Assembly (NCBI GenBank): GCA_964345005.1
Contig: CAYFPQ010000008.1
Coordinates: 7,183 to 71,182 of the forward strand
DNA from: JABMPJ01 sp964345005
GTDB lineage: Bacteria; Verrucomicrobiota; Kiritimatiellia; UBA8416; JABMPJ01
DNA: 64,000 bases
Direction of reading: 5' to 3'
In this document: positions 1-9,439 of the stretch, piece by piece
Layout: every line of letters starts with the position of its first letter
Numbering within the stretch: position 1 is the first letter of the stretch
Program-made: the position numbers and the translations under genes
Notes under the pieces: model-generated
Told to the model about the DNA's origin: nothing
Seen by the model: the letters and a program-made list of their open reading frames with translations, nothing else
Databases searched by the model: none

Positions 1-441
1 AAGGAGCCTGCGGCCCTCTTCCCGGAGAGAACGCTTACACGCCTGTTCGATCTCTACAGCAAGACCGCCAGCATCCTTGGTCTGGTGAGCGATTCGCTTC
101 AACACGGTCAAACGGATTTCCAGGAGGCAGCACGGGTCTTGCTGGACAGGCGCGACAACTACGCCAGGAGCAGTGAGTCCGCCAAGCAACTACTGGGCGA
201 AGAGGTCGCGGAACGCGCTATCACGCCCATTGCGGCTCTCTTCTTCCGCGACTATCTCGCGAGCTTCGATCGTATCGTCAAGCACGCTCGCGCTATCGCC
301 CTGGCGCAACAGAAGCCGGACTTCCGAATCAAACGCCGCAAACTCGATCGTGCTGTGGACTTACAGGAAAACGACGACATCCCACCCCGAGTCCACTCCA
401 AGGATTTCCTGCAGCGTCTTCATATGGAAGAGTATATCTAG
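1..441 (+). CDS. C-terminal part of a helical protein, possibly PhoU-like domain of a Na/Pi cotransporter
   Basis: The reading frame is open from the first base and stops at 441, so the gene starts left of the window and only the last 146 residues are visible. The internal GTG at 85 is not needed as a start because the frame continues upstream. The sequence looks all-helical with amphipathic periodicity and has a segment SFDRIVKHARAIALA that resembles the last helix of PhoU-type domains found at the C-terminus of bacterial Na/Pi cotransporters. The tail after it is basic and then acidic. No membrane segment is visible in this part. The family assignment is an inference from helix pattern only and could be wrong. 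Confidence 0.5.
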   Translation, partial: KEPAALFPERTLTRLFDLYSKTASILGLVSDSLQHGQTDFQEAARVLLDRRDNYARSSESAKQLLGEEVAERAITPIAALFFRDYLASFDRIVKHARAIALAQQKPDFRIKRRKLDRAVDLQENDDIPPRVHSKDFLQRLHMEEYI

Positions 442-461
442 GCAGCTTCGCTGCAATCCCT

Positions 462-573
462 AATGACGAACTACCCAAGCACGAGAGAAATCCGAAGTAA
501 GAACGCCGAAAAGACCATGCGCCAGCACTCTTCGGGCTTAGTCATTCTTTGGGCACTTGGGTACTTCGTCATT
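462..573. repeat. Small element with imperfect terminal inverted repeats
   Basis: The left end reads AATGACGAACTACCCAAGC and the right end, reverse-complemented, reads AATGACGAAGTACCCAAGTG, so about 18 of 20 positions pair. The element fills nearly all the space between the convergent genes ending at 441 and 611. No open reading frame is inside. It looks like a non-autonomous MITE-like or folded intergenic repeat; the family is not identified. Confidence 0.6.
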
Positions 574-610
574 CCCTGATGCTTCTCACGACGCACTGCA
601 GTGCCCCGTG

Positions 611-2107
611 CTAGGTCATCAGGGTGACGATGGCTTCGAAAGGATCGAGCGTTCCGTCAGCGAGGCTACCGTAGAGAACGTCGCCAGCAAGACCTGAGAG
701 ATGTTTCAGGCGGCGGGGCTCAGGGCCCATGTTCACTGCGCAGCGAATGATGGTGTCGTCCCACTTGCGCTCAAGCCCTACAACTGTGCGGTCGTGCTTC
801 CCGCACACCTCGCCTACGTTGTGAAGCCTGGTGCTCCCCCTGCGAAGTGCCGGGTGAGCGGCGCGGAGGTCGATGAGCTCCTTGTAGAAAGAGTACCAGG
901 CCTTTCGCCGGCGTGATCCGCGCGCGAAGATGCTGCCCTCGAACTCCACGCCATCTGTGCCGCCACACTCTTCGCCATCAGGGCCGCACAGGCGAAACCC
1001 CTTGTCACACGGCTTGATCCGGTCATGAATCGTCGGTCGGTTGGCGGCGCCGAACTCCTGCCCGCAGAGCAGGAATGGCAGACAGTGCCCGGACAGGAAC
1101 ACCAGGCGCGACACGGCCCTCACGGCGCCATCGCCAAACCGATAGACACCCCGCCCCTCGTCATGGTTATCGGTGTAGCGCGCCACCCATGGTCCGGACG
1201 CGCAGTCATCACCCGCCTCGTAATCCATAACCGCCTCCTCGAAAGCTGCGGCAATGCCTGACCTCTCGAAGGCCTCGGCTTTGCTGCGGAAATCTGCATT
1301 ATCGAAAGCATCGCGACTGAGGCATATCCTGCTCTGACCGTCCTCGCCACGGGCATAGCCGTAGGCACAGACCTTGTAGAAATCGTCATCGTAGGCAGCG
1401 TTCATGCCCCTCTCGAACAGACCGCGGTTGTTCTCTACCCCATAGCTCTCGGCAAGAAAGAGCAGGTCACGTCCGCTGTACCGCACCTTCAGTTCCGGCA
1501 GCGCGTCGTCCCAGAAAGAGAGGTCGTTGATCATGTGGGCCATGTCGAACCGGAACCCGTCAACCCCGTCCCCGTCACATACGTCCAACCAGAATGCCAG
1601 AACGCCGTGCATCTCGTGACGGGTCTTAGGGTTCGTGTAGTCGAGCTTGGCCGTATCCGACCAGTCGTAGTCGTAATAGAGACTGCCATCCCCGTTGCGG
1701 CAGTGAATGCCGTCGACTGAAGTCCACACGTTATCGCGACTGGTGTGGTTGGGGGTGAGGTCCACAATGATCCGCATCCCCAGCTCATGCACGCGCCCGA
1801 CAAGACCGACAAAGTCCTCCATCGTCCCGTACTCGGGTTCGATGGCGCGAAAATCGCGAATCGAGTAGTTTGAGCCTACCCCCTTGCGCTCCTCGACCCC
1901 CATGGGAAAGGGCGGCATCATGTAGACCACGTTGGCGCCGAACTCCTTGATGTAGTCCAGGTTCCGGGTCAGGAACTGGAGCGGTGACGCGCCCTCGGCC
2001 CCCTTTCTTGTCTCGTCAAACGCTTCTACGGGATTGCGAGGCTCTCGCGCTGCGAAAGCACGAAGGTTGACCTGGTAGATCACTGAATCAGGAATCCAGT
2101 CTTTCAT
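611..2107 (-). CDS. GH13 alpha-amylase family enzyme, cytoplasmic
   Basis: A 498-residue glycoside hydrolase family 13 protein. The four GH13 signature regions are in order: DLTPNHTS (about residue 114), GFRFDMAHMI with the nucleophile Asp (about 183), FLAESYG with the acid/base Glu (about 217) and TDNHDEG (about 311). There is no signal peptide, so it probably acts on imported malto-oligosaccharides. The frame is open to 2245, but the ATG at 2107 is preferred because GGAGAGAGG lies eight bases upstream and the extra upstream codons only translate a hexamer repeat. It is the last gene of the minus-strand glucan cluster, 130 bases after the pullulanase. Exact specificity (alpha-amylase, maltogenic or glucosidase) cannot be told. 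Confidence 0.88.
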   Translation of the reverse strand: MKDWIPDSVIYQVNLRAFAAREPRNPVEAFDETRKGAEGASPLQFLTRNLDYIKEFGANVVYMMPPFPMGVEERKGVGSNYSIRDFRAIEPEYGTMEDFVGLVGRVHELGMRIIVDLTPNHTSRDNVWTSVDGIHCRNGDGSLYYDYDWSDTAKLDYTNPKTRHEMHGVLAFWLDVCDGDGVDGFRFDMAHMINDLSFWDDALPELKVRYSGRDLLFLAESYGVENNRGLFERGMNAAYDDDFYKVCAYGYARGEDGQSRICLSRDAFDNADFRSKAEAFERSGIAAAFEEAVMDYEAGDDCASGPWVARYTDNHDEGRGVYRFGDGAVRAVSRLVFLSGHCLPFLLCGQEFGAANRPTIHDRIKPCDKGFRLCGPDGEECGGTDGVEFEGSIFARGSRRRKAWYSFYKELIDLRAAHPALRRGSTRLHNVGEVCGKHDRTVVGLERKWDDTIIRCAVNMGPEPRRLKHLSGLAGDVLYGSLADGTLDPFEAIVTLMT

Positions 2108-2124
2108 TGGCAGTACCTCTCTCC

Positions 2125-2204
2125 AAATCGCCGTCGCTATCGAAATCGCTATCGGTTGCGAGGGTCGATTTCGATTTCGATCCCGATTTCGATTTCGATT
2201 TCGG
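2125..2204. repeat. GATTTC hexamer repeat forming complementary arms
   Basis: The intergenic stretch upstream of the GH13 gene contains several copies of CGATTT on one side and AAATCG on the other, so the two arms can pair into a long imperfect hairpin. The same motif occurs at 5191-5232, in the next intergenic space of the same gene cluster. Translation of this stretch gives meaningless DFDFDF or RNRNR strings. Confidence 0.75.
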
Positions 2205-2237
2205 ACCTCACCACATACTGCCGGGCGTTCTGGAGCT

Positions 2238-5160
2238 CTACTCACCCATAAACACGTACGCCGTCTGCGCAGGCACCATCACCCGGTAAGTTCCGGCTCC
2301 GAAGTTTCGTACCTGCCCGTCCCCGGTATCGACGCCATCCACGTTGACTTCCTTGCCGTTACCGATCTGCCGCCAGCGCGCCGCGGGCACCTTCACATCG
2401 AAGCCAACGGTCCGCGCGGAGCCGTTAGCCAGCACGACAAACCGGGCGCCGGACTCTGCTCCGCTGAGATTGACCGTATATCCGAGAGCCTTTTGGTTAG
2501 AGGGCTCGATCCATGTCACGTAGCTATCCGGTACAGCCTTTGCCCAGCGCAGCGACTGACCGGCAGCGCTCTTGCGAAGCGCGATCAGGTCCCGGTAATA
2601 GCGCAGCGTCACCGCCGCCTCCGACCGCTTCCGGTCGTCCCAACGGAGCTGATTTATCTCGTCGCCCCTGTTGTACGTGTTGTGGATGCCNNNNNNNNNN
2701 GCTCCGAATGTACTCCTGGCCCTCGCTGATCATCGGGATTCCGAGCGACGTAAACAGCATCGCGGCGCCCAGCCGGTGACGGCGTGCGTCCAGTGCCGTC
2801 AGGTTACGGCCATCATGCCTGGCGTCCTCTGTCAGCTCGTCGGCAAGACACATGTCATCGTGGCTTTCGAGATAGTTGACCGACTGCACGGGCGTGGCGG
2901 CGAACGAATCCACCGAGCCACGAATAGCAGTCTTAACGCTCTTGCGGTCGGCGTGACCACGCGCGAAGTCGCGCACCGGGTTGCGATACTGGTCGTTCCA
3001 TGCTGCCCATCCCCTCCCCTTCAGCGCCATCTTATGGTTGCCCCTGAAGCTCCACGGCTCGGAAATCAGCAACACGTTGGGGTTGATCTTGACCGCCTCG
3101 TCGCGCAGCTCCATGAGCGTGTCCATATCGATCAGTTCCGCGAGGTCGAACCGGAACCCGTCAATATGAAACTCGGTCATCCAGTAGAGCACATTCTCTA
3201 TAATCAGCCGCCGCATCATCGGCCCCTCGCTACGGACGTCGTTGCCGCACCCGCTGAAGTTGCTGTAGCGGAACTCGTGATCGAGCCGGAAGTAGTACTT
3301 GTTGTCGATCATGGCGAACACATTGGGCGAGCCCATGTGGTTGTAGACCACGTCGAGCATCACACCGAAACCGCGGTTGTGCAACTCGTTGACCAGGTTC
3401 TTGAACTCGTAGTAGTGCGACCCTTTCAAGGGCGCCTGAGCATATGACGATTCGGGCGCAAAGAAGAAAACCGGCGAGTAGCCCCAGCCGTGATTCGTGA
3501 TGCCGTTCTCGAACTCGTGCACAGGCATAAACTCGATCATATTGACGCCCAGAGCCTTGAGGTGATCCAGCCCCGTGCCCATGCCCTCCGATGCAAGCAG
3601 TCCGGCATAGCTTCCCTGCAACTCCTCGGGAACGCCCGACGACCGATGACTCGTCAGATCGCGCACGTGCGCCTCGTAGATAATGGCGTCACCCCATGCA
3701 GGCGTCTGCCACTCGTCGTCGGTCCATCCCTTGAACCATTCCTGACCGCCGTCCGGATCCATGACGATACAGTTGCCCCGCTCATGTACGGCGGCCTTGC
3801 AGTAAGGGTCACCGACCGGGACGTCACGGTTGAAACCGTCGCCGTTGCCTTGTGCCCCATCGACCCGGAAACTGTAGTAGGCACCGATTCGCAAACCGTC
3901 CAACCAGACCTCCCACACGCCCTCTGCACGGTTGCGCTCCATCACAAGAGACTCGCGCGGGTCGATCCATTCACCGTCATCTGACTGGTACTCCGGCCCG
4001 TCGTAGAGGCAAAGCGTCACCTCCGTCGCACGCGGCGCAAAGAGCCGGAAGCCGGTACGGTTGCCCTCGCGATCGAGGATTGCACCAAGCGGCTGATCCG
4101 ACTTCACGGCGTCAAGTGCATCACCGGGCATGATAACGGCATAGGCCGGTGCGCCGCCGTCGCTGTCGAGCACGACCGAGTGTCCCCCGCTGAGATCGAG
4201 CGGGCCATCCGTCTCGACATAGAGCACCGGTCCTACAGACAGCGTGGGATGCACGACAAGGTTCACATGACCGCGCCCGTCAGAGTCGGCGTTGGGGGCC
4301 ATAAGCGGCGGATCGAGCCACCGGTCTCCATTGACCACGAACTTGAACTCGGCAAGCGGTCGCTTCCCGCCCCCGTCGAGCGGGAATGTTCCCTCCCAGC
4401 GACGTGTCTCGGCATCGCGTTTCAGCTCCCATTCGCCGGCCGTACTCCTCCAGCCATTGAAGCTCCCGGCCACGTTAACGCGGTCGTTACCGTCCAACGA
4501 TAGGCCGTAGGTACTCTCGGCCATGCAGAAGCTGACGTGCTCGCCAGCCATCGCGTAGCCCAGCAGATCACGGCCATCGGATTGGGTATCCCACGTGATA
4601 GCCTTGACCGGCGTATCCGGCACCAGGTGCACGCGTACCAATTCCGGATCGGGCAAGGCTCGACTGAGAAATACGTCGATCCGGTCGCTACGATCCATGC
4701 GCGCAGCAAAAATGAGATCTTGTGGCTGTTCCAATTGTCCCTCCTCGTTCACAAACAGTAAGCGGTTATCTCCTGCCTCCCATTTCCCATTCGGGAGGAA
4801 TTTGAATTCATAGCGCCCAAGCCCAAGCTTCAGCGTCGAAATATCCAGTCCCCACAGATCGCCCCGACGGACCAACGAATGCTTCTTCAGCCAGGCATTC
4901 CAGGAACCTGCAACCATCAGGTTGGTCAGTCCCCGCTCCCGGTAGTAGAGCATGGTTGTGGGTTCTGCGCCCGGAACAGCGCGGATCTTCGGACCGAGTA
5001 CCGGCTCGTCGCCAGGTTCATACTCGGACGGCAGAGACGGAACATCCGCAGGGGGCGGTGCCGGCGCAACAGAAGCCGGGGGTGTCGACTCGCGGCAGCC
5101 ACCCATTAGAACGAGCAGAGCCAGGGAAATGAATATGATGGAACTCCTGAGTCTCGCCAC
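2238..5160 (-). CDS. Lipoprotein pullulanase (GH13 with N-terminal starch-binding E-set domains), interrupted by an assembly gap
   Basis: About 970 residues. The N-terminus is a lipoprotein signal (LLVLMGGC) so the enzyme is membrane-anchored. Two glycogen-binding-like E-set domains with FNGW/W-type motifs lie near residues 70-130 and 200-280, then a CBM48-like domain and the GH13 barrel: DVVYNH (about 600), GFRFDLAELID (about 670), LISEPWSF (about 698), NYLESHDD (about 767). This is the layout of type I pullulanases that cut alpha-1,6 branches. The start is GTG at 5160 with GGAAGGAGCAGG upstream. A 10-N gap at 2691-2700 breaks the frame just after GQEYIRS; the frame resumes with GIHNTYNRGDEI, so the protein is continuous and not a pseudogene. 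Confidence 0.88.
2691..2700. other. Assembly gap (10 N) inside the pullulanase gene
   Basis: The codons flanking the gap are complete on both sides (AGC before, GGC after on the coding strand), so the true missing length must be a multiple of three, whereas ten N is not. Pullulanases usually have only about two residues between the flanking motifs, so the real gap is probably very small. Confidence 0.9.
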
Positions 5161-5190
5161 GGTTATGCCTGCTCCTTCCTTCAGCCCCTG

Positions 5191-5232
5191 CCCATCGAGA
5201 TCGATTTCGATGGGCGATAGCGATTTCGATGG
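5191..5232. repeat. GATTTCGATGGG repeat with inverted arms
   Basis: Upstream of the pullulanase start, CCCATCGA (5191) pairs with TCGATGGG (5207), and a second CGATTTCGATGG copy follows. It is the same hexamer family as at 2125-2204. Confidence 0.65.
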
Positions 5233-5300
5233 TCGGCTACTCTATGAGCACGCAGTATAGCCCCACCCTCATTCACGTCAATCCATGACCTTTCGTTCGC

Positions 5301-8300
5301 TCAGCGATGCAGCAGGACGCGATAGAATCGCGTACCGTTTGTTGGCGCAGGCGATATGGAGTCCACGAACGTGCGGCTCGTGGTGACGCCGTTGGACACC
5401 GAGGATTCCTGTACGGTGATGATGGTGTTGAAACCCGGGACTCCAGACAGATCATCGTCGTATTCCACATCGTACGAGCGCCCGCCGACGGACTGCCACG
5501 TTATCGCGTAATCATCTGCATTGGTCATCGCGATGTTCTCGATCACCAGCTTGGACGCATCGTTGGTCGGGTTCGTCCCCAGCCAGAACTCGTGCTGGTT
5601 GACGTGTCCGTCGTTGTCGCTGTCGATCTGGGCAACATTCGTCGTGCTTGAGCCGAAGTAGAGCTCGAGCCACCAGCCCGGGATGTTGTTGTCCGGGTCG
5701 ACCAGGATAATCGCAACCGTGTCCTGCAGTGTACCGCCCACAGCCGCCTGCGTCAGGAGCAGGTCGTTGAAGTAGGCGTTGTGGCTATCGCCGACCCCTG
5801 CACTGTAGTTCCAGAAGCGGAGCTGTCGGATAGCCGAATCGGAACGGCCTATCAGGTTGCCTGTGATATTCGATCCACCCACCGAGGCGCTGTAGTTGGT
5901 TGGGCCGGTCAGACTGAACACAATCTCCAGGCCGGAATCTGTCCATCCCACACCAGTATCGCGGTTGCCCATGCTGTCCGTGACGCGGTAATTCGACTCG
6001 CCACCAAAGAAGTAGCACTCGAACAGTGACTCGCTGTTGTTCTCGAGGGCGAAGCCAACACTATTGCTTGTGCCGATGGAGTTGTTCTCGAACTGCACGC
6101 GCAACGTCTGGCCCGTGACAAGGGGATCGGCCAACGGCCGAATCGCCTGCGACAGGTCGCCGCTGTTGGCGTACATCCCAAACGCAGGCGAGTTGATGTC
6201 CAAGTTGGGATTCGCACCTGAGTTGGCAACAAAGAACCCCGCATTGGCGCCGCCAATGAGATTCCATCCCCCGCCCCAACCGATACCGCCGTCGTCACCA
6301 CTGATCCACCCGTCGCCATAGGCCGGTTCACTTGCATCGTCAGTAGCGTTCGTGGTGGGCTGTGTAGTGGCCAGAGCTGACACGGTCACCGTATTGGATC
6401 CGTACACCAGTGGCAGAGACGCAATGGTCCAGTGGCTTGTCTTGCTGACCATGCCGCCGGCCCCGGCCTGCACGTTCGTCCACGTCAAATCTCCGGCAAC
6501 CCCGTCGCCGGCAGTGCCCTCAAGCGTGATCAGGGCAACACTGTTGGTAATGCGAACAGATTCCTCCTCCGGGTCGGTGATGATGATCCCCGGTGGAACG
6601 ACCTCCTGAACAGCACCGGTCACTGTGAAGTGCCAGTCGTCGCCCGAGTTGTTGTCCCAGGTGGTAGCGCCATCGTTGAATACCATGTTGATATTGGTCG
6701 AGCCGTCTATCGGGACGACCGAATACTGCCAGCTATTCTCACCCACCTTCGACATAGCGACATCCGGATCCAAGACAGTTTCCCAGTAGTTGAACCCGAT
6801 ATGGGCATAGATCTGGGCCGATCCCTGCAGCACACCCGCATTGGGATGGAACGTAATCACAACAGGCTCCGAAACGGGAGCGTTGCTGAACACGACGGCA
6901 GCCGTTCCGGTCGGTGCATCACAGTCTCGAATGGCTGTACTCCAGTTGAGACCACCACGACTGTCAACCGGATCGCCATCCGTTTCCTCGAACCAGACCG
7001 TCAGCGACGGCGCATTGTTGGTTGGAACCACGTCGATCCGCCACACATCCGTTTCGAGATTGGTCATGACATGAGGAGTCCAGCTTGACTCGCCGTCAAG
7101 GCTTGCCTGGACGACCACTTGCGTTGCCCCCTGAAGAACGCCCCCGCCCGCCGCGTACGTAACGGTGATCGGGTCGCAGTCGCTGGGATCGTCGCTGAAG
7201 GTAACGACCGAACCATCCGCCAGTCCGTCATCCTCGACGAACACATGCTGAATGTCGGTCCGGTTTGTGTTGCCACGCGTGTCAACAGCCTCGATGTAGT
7301 AGTCGAGGAGCTTGCCCTTGTAGCCGGGCAAACTGGAACTATCGATCCTGGCGAAGTAGTAATCGGCCAGATCCGGAGGGAGCGCTGCTGCGAAGTAGTC
7401 AATCTGACCGTTGTTGGCCGCTGCATTAAGCGAGGCTGAGTCGTTCAGGTTTGTCCGCATCGTCATCGGAATCGTCTGCCACGCACCTACCTCCCCGCTG
7501 TCGGCGTATCGCTCGTTGGCGGTCGTACCGAGCGAGTTGACCCCGTCTCCGTCGATGCGGACCTTGAGATCAACGCTGGCGACATCCGAGACGTCATAGA
7601 CATGTGTCCAAACATAGAAGTAGGATGGCATCTTCTTCAGGTAGTTCTCGTCAACACCCGGCTGCCGGTTGAACCAGCCGAATGTATACCAGCCCGGATT
7701 CCACGGGAAGCGTTGCGGGAAGAACACCGTGGGGGGCGTCTTATCGCGGTCAGGATCGCCGGCAAGCTGACCGGTCACATAGCTGTCAAGCAGCTCCATC
7801 GCACGCCGTGTCGCCAACGCCTGTTTGACCTCGTCGTCGTTGCCCAACCCGCCGTAGTAGTTGAAGCCGGAGTCGAGACCGTTCAGGTAGATGTGCCAGG
7901 CCCGCTCAACGACATTCGGGTCGGTCCACGCACCACTGGTCAGGTTGTCGTAGGGGTGTGCAATCTTCCAAGCCTCGACTGTGCCGCCCTGGTCTTTCCA
8001 GATCTGTTCGGCCGTCTCGCACCAGTTGGCGCCTGTCATGACCGGAGCCCAGCTCCAGAACTTCAGTGCAAAGCCGGGGGTCTCCAGGTCGACCATCGTG
8101 TTCGTATAGCAGAGATGCAGGTTATCCTCGTTCAGCGGCGGCTCGATCCACTTCAGGTAGTACGGCGCGCCGTAGGCGCTTTCCGGAAAGATCCATGCGC
8201 CGTTCTCGACATGCACCGGCGGGAGCGCTTCCGCCGCCGCCTTGTGCCAAGTCACGAAGTCCTGAACAGCGCAGACGTTATAGCCGGAGCCCTGGCACTG

Positions 8301-9427
8301 CCCGAAGAAGCTGGGAGTCGACTCGAACCAGGACGACGAGCCGCCTCCCCAGGCATTGTCCCCGTCCGTTGCCGGCAGCACGATCACGGGGCGGTTGGGA
8401 TCGGTTGCGTAGGGCGAGAAGTTCGCATGGNNNNNNNNNNGATTTCCGCGCCGCTGTAGCCCGCCTTGTAGCTGAGCACATCATCCGAAGGCACAACAAT
8501 GATACTCTTGATGGCACCGGTGTCCGGGTTGACGTACTGCGTCTTGTGAAGCTGGTAGGCATATGGAGCCACGTTCCAGGCCGCCTGGCCGGGATTGGGT
8601 TCTGCAAACCACCAGCCACTCGTGGGCGACGGCCCCAACTGGTCCGCGCGGTTCGGTGGCGAGGACTTGATCTGGAAGGAGCCCTCCGGGTCGGCATGGT
8701 TGTTGTATGTTGGACACGTCCGGCTGAGGTGGTGACTCGGAACGATGACCCATTCGTACCCCTCGTCAACTAGCACATCGACCAGCTCGGTGGAGAAAGC
8801 CATCTCCGTAGGGAAGAAGCCCTTGGAGTGGTCACTGAGGTCGCTGTTGCCGCCCCATGCCTTCCACCACGCCTGCTTGAAAGCCTGGATCTCCTTCCGC
8901 AGGACCGGCTTGGGCAGCACAGCAGCCAACGAGTGATGGTGCGTGAAGCCGAGCATGTCCATGCGCCGGGCACCGTTGCCGCTGGGCGTGTACCAGTTGC
9001 GCGCCTCACGATAACCGTTCCACCAACCGCTGCCGTAGCCGAGTTGGTTGTTGGCGCCAAGGTTGTTGACGTTGTCGATCAACGAACCCGAGTAGCTGAT
9101 GGAATACCCCGCCCACTCGGACAGGTTGGCCAGGGAGTCGCGCGGCGTGTTCTGGTAAGACTGTACCCGGTCGTTCTTGCCGAAGATCTCGACAAGGTTG
9201 TTGTCGGGATGGCCCTGCCCCGTTCCGTAGGTCTGACCGCCCTTCAGAACAATCGAATCCCAGGCATATTGAACCCGCAGATCCTGCCCACCGTTGCCGT
9301 TCCACTCAGGCCAGTAGATCGGCTGGTGGTTGTGCCAGAATCGCGAGACGTAGACATTGCCGTTACCAGCCGCCGGTAGAACACCGGTTACCAGCACGCA
9401 CAGGAACCCAAAAGCAAGACGCTTCAT
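5301..9427 (-). CDS. Secreted GH57 glycoside hydrolase with starch-binding modules and a calcium-type C-terminal region, interrupted by an assembly gap
   Basis: About 1375 residues. A signal peptide (ending near GVLPAAG) is followed by the GH57 motif HNHQP at residues 32-36, FFPTEMAFS near 203, and, just after the gap, VIVLPATDGDNAWGGG, which matches the GH57 region that carries the catalytic Asp. GH57 enzymes act on alpha-glucans. Behind the catalytic part are two CBM25-like modules (one with NDGATTWDNNSGDDWHF), a laminin-G-like region and a C-terminal DSDNDGHVNQHEFWLGTNP calcium-binding-like repeat followed by a short beta domain typical of secreted PVC proteins. AGGAGGT lies ten bases before the ATG, inside the 12-base space after the upstream double amylase gene, so the two are co-translated from one message. 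Confidence 0.85.
8431..8440. other. Assembly gap (10 N) inside the GH57 gene
   Basis: The reading frame before the gap ends in ...SYKAGYSGAEI and after the gap resumes as HANFSPYATDPN in a different frame relative to ten N. Frame continuity needs a true length of 3n+2 bases. Confidence 0.9.
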
Positions 9428-9439
9428 GGCTTTGACCTC

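Noticed and set aside
2107..2289. Small protein with DFDFDFDF repeats
   Set aside because: Only the translation of the GATTTC hexamer repeat; no ribosome binding site and no conserved content.
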